A stretch of DNA of 64,000 bases from CBDHFQ01 sp965262565 (GTDB lineage Bacteria; Bacteroidota; Bacteroidia; J057), in assembly GCA_965262565.1 (NCBI GenBank), contig CBDHFQ010000012.1, positions 124,001-188,000 on the forward strand. The letters run 5' to 3'. The notes under the pieces are model-generated. The model saw only the letters and a list, made by a program, of their open reading frames with translations, ran no database searches and was not told where the DNA came from. The position numbers and the translations under genes are program-made. Positions 25,028 through 34,095 of this stretch are shown piece after piece (the stretch's first letter is position 1; every line of letters starts with the position of its first letter).

Positions 25028-26422
25028 ATGAAACACTGTTGCTATCCACTAACTCACTACTTATCAGTGAGGTTCAGTTATGTCCTATTGCTCCTTATCC
25101 ACTTTTCTATGGTTTCTTGTACCGATGATGTTGATAATGAAATCAATTACTCACAGCGTTTAGACAGAAGTCTAATAAACCAATTAAAACAAGTAGCTGA
25201 CGATCAATCTCTATCCTTTTTTAAGTTTCCCTCGGAAGAGAAGTTGGCTGAAATTCCCCAGGATCCTAACAATCCACTTACGAAGGAAAAAGTTGAATTG
25301 GGAAAATTACTATTTCACGAAACGGGCTTTGCAAGAAAGGCTAAATATTCAGAGGGGATGTATAGCTATTCCTGTGCCTCCTGTCATCATGCAGATGCGG
25401 GATTTCAGGCAGGAATCAAACAAGGGATCGGTGATGGAGGTGTAGGATTTGGTCATCTGGGAGAAGGCAGAAGAATGAATCCTAATTATTCGGTAGATTC
25501 TTTGGACATACAACCGGTAAGAACTCCCTCCGCCATGAATACGGCGTATCAGGAGGCGATGCTATGGAACGGACAATTCGGAGGAACGGATATCAATCGT
25601 GGAACTGAAATGTCCTGGATGGATGGGATGCCTACAGCCATGAATCACATGGGCTATGAAGGAGTAGAAACCCAGGCGATGGCGGGTTTAGGGGTTCATC
25701 GAATTGATATTAACAGAGAACATATTATTGAGCTGGGATACCAGAACTATTTCGATGCTGCACTTCCCGATCTCCCTGAAGAAGAAAGGTATTCGCATGT
25801 AGGGGCTGGGTTGGCGATCGCGGCTTATGAGAGAACGCTCCTGGCTACTAAAGCACCTTTCCAAAGATGGTTAAAAGGAGATGTCGCAGCGATGGATGAT
25901 AAAATGAAGGAAGGAGCATTGCTATTTTTTGATAAAGCTGAATGTGTTCATTGTCATACGGGCCCTGCGCTAAATTCAATGGAATTTTATGCTATCGGAA
26001 TGAAAGATCTGGAAGGGATGAATATTTTTCATCAATCTGGCACTGACATGGAAATGATCGGAATGGGAAGGGGAAACTTTACCTCTAAGGTGGAGGATTA
26101 TTTTGCTTTCAAGGTTCCGCAACTATATAATTTGAAAGATTCGCCATTTTATGGACATGGAGGATCTTTTACCTCTATCAAAGAGGTCATTTTGTATAAA
26201 AATGTTGCAAAAGCAGAAAATGCGATGATCTCTGAGAGTGATCTGGCAGAAGAATTTGTCCCATTACAGTTAACTGATGAAGAAGTAGATCAACTTACCC
26301 ATTTTATAACCGAAGGACTGTATGATCCAGACCTATCCCGTTATAAACCAGAAAAATTAATGTCTGGATATTGCTTTCCTAATAATGATGAAATATCGAA
26401 AGCAGATTTAGGGTGCCAATGA
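25028..26422 (+). CDS. Di-haem cytochrome c peroxidase (MauG/CcpA family)
   Basis: A 464-residue periplasmic lipoprotein-like protein. An N-terminal hydrophobic region ends in FSMVSC, a plausible lipobox. Two c-type haem sites are visible: CASCH at residues 116-120 and CVHCH at 306-310. Family features also include VELGKLLFHETGFARKAKYS before the first haem, RTPSAMNTAYQEAMLWNGQFGG, GAGLAIAAYERTLLATKAPFQRW, FKVPQLYNLKDSPFYGHGG after the second haem, and the terminal ELTHFI-type helix. It should reduce H2O2 with electrons from small c-type carriers, or oxidise a partner as MauG-like enzymes do. It is flanked by unrelated accessory genes and is probably monocistronic. Confidence 0.9.
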   Translation: MKHCCYPLTHYLSVRFSYVLLLLIHFSMVSCTDDVDNEINYSQRLDRSLINQLKQVADDQSLSFFKFPSEEKLAEIPQDPNNPLTKEKVELGKLLFHETGFARKAKYSEGMYSYSCASCHHADAGFQAGIKQGIGDGGVGFGHLGEGRRMNPNYSVDSLDIQPVRTPSAMNTAYQEAMLWNGQFGGTDINRGTEMSWMDGMPTAMNHMGYEGVETQAMAGLGVHRIDINREHIIELGYQNYFDAALPDLPEEERYSHVGAGLAIAAYERTLLATKAPFQRWLKGDVAAMDDKMKEGALLFFDKAECVHCHTGPALNSMEFYAIGMKDLEGMNIFHQSGTDMEMIGMGRGNFTSKVEDYFAFKVPQLYNLKDSPFYGHGGSFTSIKEVILYKNVAKAENAMISESDLAEEFVPLQLTDEEVDQLTHFITEGLYDPDLSRYKPEKLMSGYCFPNNDEISKADLGCQ

Positions 26423-26520
26423 TTCTTTTGAATGTATTGTGGAGGTGAGGCCGAATAGGAAGATGTTATATGCCAGAAATTCAGGACGTTGCCTGATAAT
26501 CTGAAGGGTAGATAGGGAAA

Positions 26521-26549
26521 TTTAGATATGTGATGGAACGATATCTAAA
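26521..26549. terminator. Hairpin between convergent genes
   Basis: TTTAGATAT (26521-26529) and ATATCTAAA (26541-26549) form a perfect 9-bp stem with an 11-base loop, between the ends of the peroxidase gene and the convergent EAD11-like gene. It may serve both directions; T-tracts on either side are weak. Confidence 0.45.
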
Positions 26550-26566
26550 AATCTAACACTGTTAGC

Positions 26567-28069
26567 TCATAAGATACTATCTCCCCGTAAATAAATGCTT
26601 GTAGAGTCTGGATAGAAAATGTACTGAGGTGCTACTACAGAATCTTTGCTAACCACATATCCATGTGTCTTACCTGAATAGGTAAAATTGTTTACAGGAG
26701 AATAAGTTCGACCCTGATAAATACTGTCTTTTTGAGATATGGGCGATGGATAGAGATAAGGTGGGAGATGTTGATACTTTTCCCAGCTAGAACTATTGAC
26801 TATTGCGGTATCTGGTAAGTCTATCCCTTCCAGCCAGAAGTTCATTTCTTTCAAATTGGCAGTAGAATCCTCGCTCTTCCGATTCCTGTAGGGATTCATA
26901 TCTTCTTGGTCAACTAATCCAGGTTTGGGTTTATCAGGAGCAGGTTTGTTAGTCTCTGTCCCTAATGTGATCCATAACAAGTAACTGCTAACAGCTAAAA
27001 CGAACATTCCAAAAATGGCTTTGGTGAATATTCCACCTTGGCTTTTAGGGGTGGATTCAGTTGCTTGGGGGGGATAGGGAAAAAGTTGTTCATCACCTCT
27101 GGGAGGTGGAATACTATCCAGTGGAGTTGGAAGAGGTATCGGCGTATTATTAGTAGATGTACTACTGCTTGAACCAGGCTCAGAAGGAGATTTTTTGCTT
27201 CTCCTGGATGCTTCTGCTTTTGGTGCATGTTCAGCATAAGATTGATCTGGAAAAATAGAATCTGCTGATTCATTTCTCGCTGGATCAAATGATTGAGATC
27301 GTGGTGAATGTTGAAAGGTAAACGCATCTTTCAAAGCCTTAAAACGAGCATCTTCTTGCACTTTTTCCTCCGAAGCGGTAATTACTTCTATTTTTTCCTC
27401 AAGAATGATTTCCCTTTTCCGTTCCTTCCCATAAATTAATTCAATTACCGATACTTTTAGGAGTAAATGATGTACTCCTGCCTTGAAAGGAGTAACATAG
27501 AAAATCCACTCAGTATAGGCGTGTTTTTCGACAAATTGCTCTGTAGTAGAAATGGTTCTGATATGGAATACTTCCTCACTGGTATCGGAAAGTAATTCTA
27601 CCTGCATTAATTCTGAAATGCGAATAGGAGCTAATTTAGCATCGTTGGTTAACTCTATATTGGTGACAATAGTATCTACATCAAAGGCAATTCGGATCAC
27701 ACACTTTTTCTCCTCCTTAAGAGCCATCTGCCCCGGGATTTGATAGAGAATCTGTCCCTGATTAGCTGTAGGTGAAGATGGGGCCTCCTGAAATTGAACA
27801 TCGGCCTTTACATCCTCAGACGTCAATGCTTCTATCAGTTCCAGTAAGCTTACCCGGATTTTATTATAGGTTAGTTGCAAGTCCTCATCACTGAGAATTC
27901 CCTGTAATCTGTGTTTATTAGCTTCTGCGAGACGAGCCTCAAGGATAAATACATCTCTCCTGAATGGACTATCTGAAACCAGGCAATCCTGAAGGGCTTT
28001 AATAGTTTCTCCGATTCCATCTTTGAGCAGGGATGTAAGCTCGGATTGAATGTGGGTCAATGGACTCAT
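26567..28069 (-). CDS. EAD11-like effector-associated-domain membrane protein
   Basis: A 500-residue protein from the ATG at 28069 (a TTG three codons earlier is less likely). Residues about 5-85 match effector-associated domain 11: IGETIKALQDCLV, FILEARLAEANKHRLQGILS and YNKIRVSLLELIEAL. A beta-sandwich follows (about 110-250): YQIPGQMALKEEKKCVIRIA, IRISELMQVELL, WIFYVTPFKAGVHHLLLKVS and REIILEEKIEVI. I have seen this pair with membrane segments and varied tails in Bacteroidota. A Ser/Pro-rich linker leads to one membrane helix at about 350-373 and a 120-residue outer segment rich in Pro, Tyr and Ser. EADs recruit effectors or NTPases by homotypic contacts in conflict or apoptosis-like systems. 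No enzyme domain is seen. Confidence 0.72.
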   Translation of the reverse strand: MSPLTHIQSELTSLLKDGIGETIKALQDCLVSDSPFRRDVFILEARLAEANKHRLQGILSDEDLQLTYNKIRVSLLELIEALTSEDVKADVQFQEAPSSPTANQGQILYQIPGQMALKEEKKCVIRIAFDVDTIVTNIELTNDAKLAPIRISELMQVELLSDTSEEVFHIRTISTTEQFVEKHAYTEWIFYVTPFKAGVHHLLLKVSVIELIYGKERKREIILEEKIEVITASEEKVQEDARFKALKDAFTFQHSPRSQSFDPARNESADSIFPDQSYAEHAPKAEASRRSKKSPSEPGSSSSTSTNNTPIPLPTPLDSIPPPRGDEQLFPYPPQATESTPKSQGGIFTKAIFGMFVLAVSSYLLWITLGTETNKPAPDKPKPGLVDQEDMNPYRNRKSEDSTANLKEMNFWLEGIDLPDTAIVNSSSWEKYQHLPPYLYPSPISQKDSIYQGRTYSPVNNFTYSGKTHGYVVSKDSVVAPQYIFYPDSTSIYLRGDSIL

Positions 28070-28127
28070 GATGAGCAAAAAGAAGAAAAAGCAGCAACAT
28101 ATAAATAGCTGCTATATCGCTATACGC

Positions 28128-28970
28128 TTAAACACCACTACCGGTTCCGCCTGCTCCTGAAGCAAATATATTGAAACTAAAGCTTGTATCTAGCGTGGAA
28201 TTAAATCCTGGTAAAGAGAATTCCGGTAGCTTCAATAGATCCCAGGAAAGATGATTGCTTCTTGCGTTCATCTCCTCCAGCATTCCCAGGTTTTGATCAG
28301 AATGCGTAATATATCGTTGAAGTTTCTGCCATTCCTCTGGCGTCCACATATGTTCAGCGATGACATTGGCTATAATAATATGAGGTCCTAGCGCATTAAG
28401 TAATGATTGTAGTTGACCTTCAGGAACCGGAGATTCATGAATAAGAGTGCTTATTTGCTTAAAGAGATCTTTATAGGAAGCTGTCATTTCTCTACCTTTG
28501 GGAGTTCTTTTATAAGGGGCTCCAAACAACTTAAATCCCTTTTTATCCATTAATCCCTTTTCTCTCAAAGAAGGAAATAGCACCTGAGGTTTAATTTTCC
28601 GAACCTCTTTCCTCAATGCCGGATCAATCACCATTTTCTTCCCCAATAAATGAAGTGGGATGGAATCTACTTCTCTAAATATGCTCATTACCGCCCTATG
28701 AAGAGGATCATTGTGAAACAGGGCAAAATGAATTCCCCTTTCCAGGATGACATAAGTAGATGTTGCCGGATCAAGTGGATGATGTTTGACAGTTACCGTA
28801 TCAATGCGAAGACCATCTTTAATCAATAATTCTTTTACCGATAACTTTATTACGTCTACATAAGAACTTGAATCCGGAAACAAGAGAACATATAATTCTG
28901 CTGGAGATAAGTCCACATAAGTAGCAACCGTAGAATTTCCTCCGCTGTGTAAATTGAACTTATTAGACAT
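28128..28970 (-). CDS. Unrecognised partner of the EAD11-like protein, possible winged-helix region
   Basis: 280 residues from the ATG at 28970; an upstream start at 29021 would add 17 hydrophobic residues. It precedes the EAD11-like gene by 58 bp on the same strand, so the two are probably one operon. DLSPAELYVLLFPDSSSYVDVIKLSVKELLIKDGLRID resembles the helix-rich start of a winged-helix or GPP34-like protein, given here as split parts LSPAELYVLLFP and KLSVKELLIKDGL. LREKGLMDKKGFKLFG...YKRTPKGREM has the same 'L-x-x-x-G-L...T-x-x-G' rhythm. The C-terminus ends in a Gly-rich tail, FASGAGGTGSGV. No catalytic motif was found. The resemblance to GPP34 is weak and by eye only. Confidence 0.6.
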   Translation of the reverse strand: MSNKFNLHSGGNSTVATYVDLSPAELYVLLFPDSSSYVDVIKLSVKELLIKDGLRIDTVTVKHHPLDPATSTYVILERGIHFALFHNDPLHRAVMSIFREVDSIPLHLLGKKMVIDPALRKEVRKIKPQVLFPSLREKGLMDKKGFKLFGAPYKRTPKGREMTASYKDLFKQISTLIHESPVPEGQLQSLLNALGPHIIIANVIAEHMWTPEEWQKLQRYITHSDQNLGMLEEMNARSNHLSWDLLKLPEFSLPGFNSTLDTSFSFNIFASGAGGTGSGV

Positions 28971-29129
28971 AATAGTAGTAATTGAAAGTTGATAAAATAA
29001 TATAATGAAAAAATTGTTCAATCTAAAAAGATAACTCGTTTGTTACTGCAAATATTCATTTTTCACAATAACTTAATAAAGAGTTTCTTTGGATTTATCG
29101 TAAAATACACAATTTGATGGAAAAATGAT

Positions 29130-31997
29130 ATGCTTATTTCTCCCAAATTATACGCCTGGAATCACATTATTTTCTTTAGTTTGGTTTCCTTTTTCGTTAG
29201 TTGCCAACCTGCGAAAGATCCTGCCTTAAATAATATACTGAATCATGGATGGGTTTCTCTGGCACCTGCAGGAAATGCGTACTGCCACATACAACCGAAA
29301 GGAACCACCATTATTCCCAATGGCCGAAAAATCACGCCTCTTGGAAACACCATCACCATTGCACCTCATCCCTTTGGTTTGGTGTTGAGCCCGGACGGAG
29401 AAACTGCCATTACTGCAAATTCAGGGACTAGTCCCATTTCTGTTTCGATCATAAAGGATCTGTCCACTGCCCAGCCTACCATCATGCAGATTCCTGAAGG
29501 ATATCAAACGGACAGAGGCATTCTCGCATCTACTTTTATGGGTTTAGCTGTAACACCTGACAATGATAAAGTATATGTCTCTGGAGGTCAATCTAATAAG
29601 ATATATGTTTTTTCATTGATGAATGGAGAAAAAGTAGATTCTATCGATGGTGGGATCAAGTTGGCGAATGATCCACACGACTTTTCTCATGGATATATAG
29701 GCGATCTGGTACTTTCCAAAGATGGAAAACGCCTATTCGGTGTGGATCAGGTAAATTTTTGCCTTTTCATTATAGACACCGAACAAATGAAAGTCGTACA
29801 GCGGGTTCAGGTAGGAAGATATCCGTTTGGCATTGCCCTTTCTCCAGATGAGACAGAAGTATATATAGCAAACGTTGGCGTATTTGAATATCGCCCCATA
29901 GAAAGTGTAGATCCTGAGCGAGTGTTAGAAACAGCCTTACATTTTCCTCCTTTTGCTTACGATTCCAAAGAAATGCGAGAAGGGATTGAGACCGATTCTT
30001 TGAAAGTTCCAGGCCTTGGAGATCCCAATGTACCAGAATCTTTCTCCGTATGGTCGATTAAATTACCGGAAGGAAAGGTGAGTTCTAAGGTAAAGACCGG
30101 AATATTAGTTGGAGAAAAGGTGGAAGGTATTCCCGCTGTTGGAGGAGCAAGTCCTAATTCAGTAGTAGCTACTGACCAATACGTATTCGTCAGCAATGGA
30201 AGTAATGACTGTATTTCCGTCATAGATACAGAACTGGATACCGTGGTGAAAAATATCTTCCTGGGCCCGGATCCCAGGATGGAACGCTTAAGAGGGGTCA
30301 TTCCTTTTGGTCTTGCCTTGTCTCCAGACCATAAAAGGTTGTATGTAGCAGAATCAGGCATTAATGCCGTAGGTGTCATAGATGTAGAAAGGTTAGCGCT
30401 CATCGGACATCTACCAGTAGGATGGTGGCCCTCTAAATTGGCGGTGAGTCCTAACGGCCAACAATTAATTGTGGCAAATGCAAAGGGTTTTGGGAGCGGG
30501 CCAAATGGAGGGGCTGATTTTCAAAGAGATGATAGAGGACAATACATAGGCGCATTGATGGCAGGTACCGTTTCTGTGATCGATATACCTTCGGATGAAG
30601 CATTGGAACGACATACCCAAACCGTCATACAAAATAATTTTGACTTTCGACTGCCCTCTGATCCTGTATTTAAGCAACGTGCCAATAACCCCATTCCGCT
30701 ATATCCCACTGCCGATAATAGCCCCATTAAATATATCGTGTTCATCATCAAGGAAAACAGAACCTATGATCAGGTTTTCGGACAATTGCCCGATGGAAAA
30801 GGAGATAGCACCAATACGGATTTTGGATTTAACGCGAATGTATCGAATAGAGATGGAAGTCGAACTGTAGAGAAAGTGGATGTAATGGTGAATCACCTGG
30901 CGCTCGCTCGTCAGTTCGCTATTAGTGATAATTTTTATGTGGATGCAGATCACTCAGCAGATGGACATAAATGGTTGGCTGATACCTATCCCAATGAATG
31001 GGCGGAGACGGAAGTGATTTCGGCCTATGCAGGAGGAAGGAATCAGGTAGAGGGATCAGAAGCTCCAGGGAATCTGGCTGTCAATGCTGCCAATGGGTCG
31101 ATTATTCCTGAGGATTACAACGAGGCTGGATCTATCTGGGAGCATTTGGAAAGAAATGGCCTTAGCTTTTTTAATTGGGGGGCAGGGATTATGTTCGCAC
31201 CTAATCTTACCCAAATATTGGACCGAGCGACAGATAAAAATGCCGGCTATAAATATGTATATAACTATCCATTGAATGCTCCGCTCTTTACATTCACTTC
31301 CAGAACATTTCCTACGTATAATACAGGCATTCCTGAACAGTTTAGGGCGGATATGTTTATAGAGGAATTTACAGAGAGATTTTTGGGGGCCAATGAGGAA
31401 GATCCTGCTCCTGAAGCATTGCCGAGGGTGTTATTTATCTATTACGGGATAGATCATGGAGACAGAGAGCGACCGGAGGATGGATATCCTTTTCGTGCAA
31501 GCTATATGGCCGATAACGATCTGGCATTGGGGAGAACAATTGAATTTTTATCTCACACACCTTATTGGAAAGAGATGGCTATTTTTGTTACAGAAGATGA
31601 TTCTCAGGATGGAAGAGATCATATAGATGCGCACCGCAGCATCCTTATGGCCATTTCTCCTTATGTTAAAAGAGGATATGTGGGACATGTACACTACAGC
31701 TTTGGTAGTATCTTTAAAACCTTCTGGAATATCCTGGGAGTACCTTATCTGAATCAATACGATGCTGGCCCTACCGATTTAGCCGATTTGTTTACTGACA
31801 AGCCTGACTTTACTCCTTATCAAGCCCTTCCGGTAGACATAAGAATATTTGATCCTCAACTGGCGCTGGATCCACTGGATGAAGATTTTAACTGGAAAGC
31901 GGTAGAAGAGTCTGCGGAATTGGACAAGGTGGAGGATTTTGTGCGACTCTGGGCTGAACGTTCATCTGTAGGGATCATTGGCACAAAAGGGAATTAA
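29130..31997 (+). CDS. YncE-type beta-propeller fused to alkaline-phosphatase-superfamily esterase, lipoprotein
   Basis: A 955-residue bifunctional protein. The signal ends in a lipobox (SFFVSC). Residues about 70-500 form a seven-bladed YVTN/YncE-like propeller with repeated patterns such as PFGIALSPDETEVYIANVG and PFGLALSPDHKRLYVAES. The phosphoesterase domain begins near 530: YIVFIIKENRTYDQVFGQLP, NFYVDADHSADGHKW near 600, then YGIDHGDRERPEDGYPF and IFVTEDDSQDGRDHIDAHRS near 820 with the metal-binding Asp and His residues. The fold resembles bacterial phospholipase C/acid phosphatase enzymes. It probably releases phosphate from organic esters at the cell surface. The next gene, 81 bp on, has no terminator before it and may share the transcript. 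Confidence 0.88.
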   Translation: MLISPKLYAWNHIIFFSLVSFFVSCQPAKDPALNNILNHGWVSLAPAGNAYCHIQPKGTTIIPNGRKITPLGNTITIAPHPFGLVLSPDGETAITANSGTSPISVSIIKDLSTAQPTIMQIPEGYQTDRGILASTFMGLAVTPDNDKVYVSGGQSNKIYVFSLMNGEKVDSIDGGIKLANDPHDFSHGYIGDLVLSKDGKRLFGVDQVNFCLFIIDTEQMKVVQRVQVGRYPFGIALSPDETEVYIANVGVFEYRPIESVDPERVLETALHFPPFAYDSKEMREGIETDSLKVPGLGDPNVPESFSVWSIKLPEGKVSSKVKTGILVGEKVEGIPAVGGASPNSVVATDQYVFVSNGSNDCISVIDTELDTVVKNIFLGPDPRMERLRGVIPFGLALSPDHKRLYVAESGINAVGVIDVERLALIGHLPVGWWPSKLAVSPNGQQLIVANAKGFGSGPNGGADFQRDDRGQYIGALMAGTVSVIDIPSDEALERHTQTVIQNNFDFRLPSDPVFKQRANNPIPLYPTADNSPIKYIVFIIKENRTYDQVFGQLPDGKGDSTNTDFGFNANVSNRDGSRTVEKVDVMVNHLALARQFAISDNFYVDADHSADGHKWLADTYPNEWAETEVISAYAGGRNQVEGSEAPGNLAVNAANGSIIPEDYNEAGSIWEHLERNGLSFFNWGAGIMFAPNLTQILDRATDKNAGYKYVYNYPLNAPLFTFTSRTFPTYNTGIPEQFRADMFIEEFTERFLGANEEDPAPEALPRVLFIYYGIDHGDRERPEDGYPFRASYMADNDLALGRTIEFLSHTPYWKEMAIFVTEDDSQDGRDHIDAHRSILMAISPYVKRGYVGHVHYSFGSIFKTFWNILGVPYLNQYDAGPTDLADLFTDKPDFTPYQALPVDIRIFDPQLALDPLDEDFNWKAVEESAELDKVEDFVRLWAERSSVGIIGTKGN

Positions 31998-32078
31998 AAA
32001 TACCTGCTTAATCTTATCCTAATATAAAATGCAGACTTTTAACTTATTATCAACCAACACTGTTAATACCCATTCAAC

Positions 32079-33992
32079 ATGAGATCGCTAATTTTATCCT
32101 TATTATTGATCAGTTGGGGGAGTTTCTCTTTAATAGCACAGGAAATTTCTCCCAAAATCCAGATTGAGATTCCTCAGGGAAGTACTCCATGGAACCATTT
32201 AGATATTAATGCAGACGATGCTCAATTTCAGATTGCTATCGTTACAGACAGAACCGGGGGCCATCGTCCTGGCGTTTTTGCTGATGGTGTGTCAAAAATC
32301 AATTTGTTACAACCAGAATTTGTGATGAGTGTAGGTGATTTGATTGAAGGATATACGGAAGATACAGTAGAGCTTAATCGCCAGTGGAACGAGTTTGATG
32401 GATTTATTAAAGAGCTTCAGATGCCTTTCTTTTATGTTCCTGGAAATCATGATTATACAAATCCTGTTATGGCAGAAGTATGGGAAGATCGCCTGGGACC
32501 TTCTTATTACCACTTTGTCTATAAAGATGTGTTATTTCTGTGTTTAAATAGTGAAAGAGATAGATCCAGAGAAGAGGGAAAATCTACCTTTTTGGATGAT
32601 GTACAGTTTAACTATTTCAAAAAAGCCTTAGAAGAAAATCCAGAAGTAAAATGGACCTTGCTATTTATGCATAAGCCTATGTGGATCCACAATGAAACAG
32701 GGAAGTGGAATGAGCTGGAAGCATTGTTAAGTGAGCGTAAGCATACGGTATTTGCAGGACATCACCATCATTATGTGAAGTATGAGAGAAATAATGGTAA
32801 GTATTTTATGCTGGCTACTACCGGAGGAGGAAGTTCGCTTCAGGGACCTCAAATTGGGGAATTTGATCACGTCATGTGGTTGACGATGACTGAGGATGGA
32901 CCCGTTTTAGCAAATTTAATGTTGCAAGGGATTTGGGATGAAGATGTGGTAACTGAGAAGCAATGGGATTTTGTAGGGCCTATTCGCAGACAAAACAGAC
33001 TGAAAATCGAGCCTGTCTTATTAACTCAGGATCAATTTACAGCTACCCGCACAGAACTAAAAGTTACGAATGACAGTGATGCACCGATGATCGCCCACAT
33101 TCAGGTGATGGGAAATGTAACGGTTGAATCTGAATTTTACGATTGGGAAAAAGAGATAGCTCCTAATTCTGAAGAGACGATTGAATTAGCGCTTAACTCT
33201 GATGAAGGAATTTCTGTAAGTGATATTACCCCTCTTCACATTAAAAGTACATACACCTATGCACCGGAAGATCTACCTAGTATTGAATTTACGTCTGCTC
33301 ATACCCTTCTTCCGTTAATTCCATCTCCCATAGCTATGACCCAGAAAGAAAAACAGGTGGATGGAAGTGTGGCGGATTGGGATGCACTGGATTTTCTGGT
33401 TGCTGATGAAGCTTATGTAGAAGCAGATAAGTTTTCCCATAATGGAGCCGAAGATGCTTCCTACTCTTTTTCGTTAGCTTACGATGAGGAATATGTATAT
33501 GCGGTAGCTAATGTGATTGATGATGATGTATACAGTAATAATAACACCTCTTTCTGGCTTCAGGATGGAATCGCTATTGCTATAGATCCAAGGCCAGCCG
33601 GAATCAGTGCTAATGAAACAAATGAAAGATCTTCTGCGATCTTCTTGTGGCAAACCCCTGAAGTAGATGAAGAAACAGTTTCCATGACATATGGGGAGGA
33701 CAGACTTCCTGAAGGAACGAAGTATGTCTGTAAAAAGACGGAAAAAGGATTTATCGCTGAAATTGCTATTCCTCATACATTTCTTGATTCTGTTCAGGGA
33801 AGCAGTTGGGAATACCTCCGTGTAAATACGGTAGTGCAGGATATTGATAATAATGGGATGCACAATAGTAGAATTTACTGGAAGCCTATGTGGAGTTCGG
33901 AAGAAAGCTATATCGGATCGGGATTATTTCGCAAGGTCGGGGAGACTTCTGCCCTTAAAAATGAGGAAGAGGAAGAAGGGGGAAAGAAATAA
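32079..33992 (+). CDS. Secreted calcineurin-type phosphoesterase with C-terminal CBM9-like domain
   Basis: A 637-residue exported protein (signal MRSLILSLLLISWGSFSLIA/QE). The metallophosphoesterase domain spans about 45-290: IAIVTDRTGG, FVMSVGDLIEGY, VPGNHDYTN near 121, LLFMHKPMWI and VFAGHHHHYVKY contain the expected metal ligands. Residues about 305-425 look like an Ig-like beta domain. The last 190 residues resemble the CBM9-like sugar-binding fold: VDGSVADWDALDF, YSFSLAYDEEYVYAVANVIDDDVY, FWLQDGIAIAIDPRPAG and VNTVVQDIDNNG. It probably acts on surface or extracellular phosphoesters. A strong terminator at 34041-34082 ends the transcript. Confidence 0.87.
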   Translation: MRSLILSLLLISWGSFSLIAQEISPKIQIEIPQGSTPWNHLDINADDAQFQIAIVTDRTGGHRPGVFADGVSKINLLQPEFVMSVGDLIEGYTEDTVELNRQWNEFDGFIKELQMPFFYVPGNHDYTNPVMAEVWEDRLGPSYYHFVYKDVLFLCLNSERDRSREEGKSTFLDDVQFNYFKKALEENPEVKWTLLFMHKPMWIHNETGKWNELEALLSERKHTVFAGHHHHYVKYERNNGKYFMLATTGGGSSLQGPQIGEFDHVMWLTMTEDGPVLANLMLQGIWDEDVVTEKQWDFVGPIRRQNRLKIEPVLLTQDQFTATRTELKVTNDSDAPMIAHIQVMGNVTVESEFYDWEKEIAPNSEETIELALNSDEGISVSDITPLHIKSTYTYAPEDLPSIEFTSAHTLLPLIPSPIAMTQKEKQVDGSVADWDALDFLVADEAYVEADKFSHNGAEDASYSFSLAYDEEYVYAVANVIDDDVYSNNNTSFWLQDGIAIAIDPRPAGISANETNERSSAIFLWQTPEVDEETVSMTYGEDRLPEGTKYVCKKTEKGFIAEIAIPHTFLDSVQGSSWEYLRVNTVVQDIDNNGMHNSRIYWKPMWSSEESYIGSGLFRKVGETSALKNEEEEEGGKK

Positions 33993-34040
33993 CGATACCA
34001 GATGATCCGCTTAGGATAACATATATTGAGGATGCAAATA

Positions 34041-34082
34041 AAAGTGCTTGTCAGTCTGTAAGGGATTGGCAAGCACTTTTTT
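34041..34082 (+). terminator. Rho-independent terminator
   Basis: AAAGTGCTTG (34041-34050) pairs with CAAGCACTTT (34070-34079) across a 19-base loop, followed by TTT on the + strand, 50 bp after the phosphoesterase stop. The A-run before it could make it work for the convergent gene as well. Confidence 0.75.
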
Positions 34083-34095
34083 GAAGTTGCTAAGA

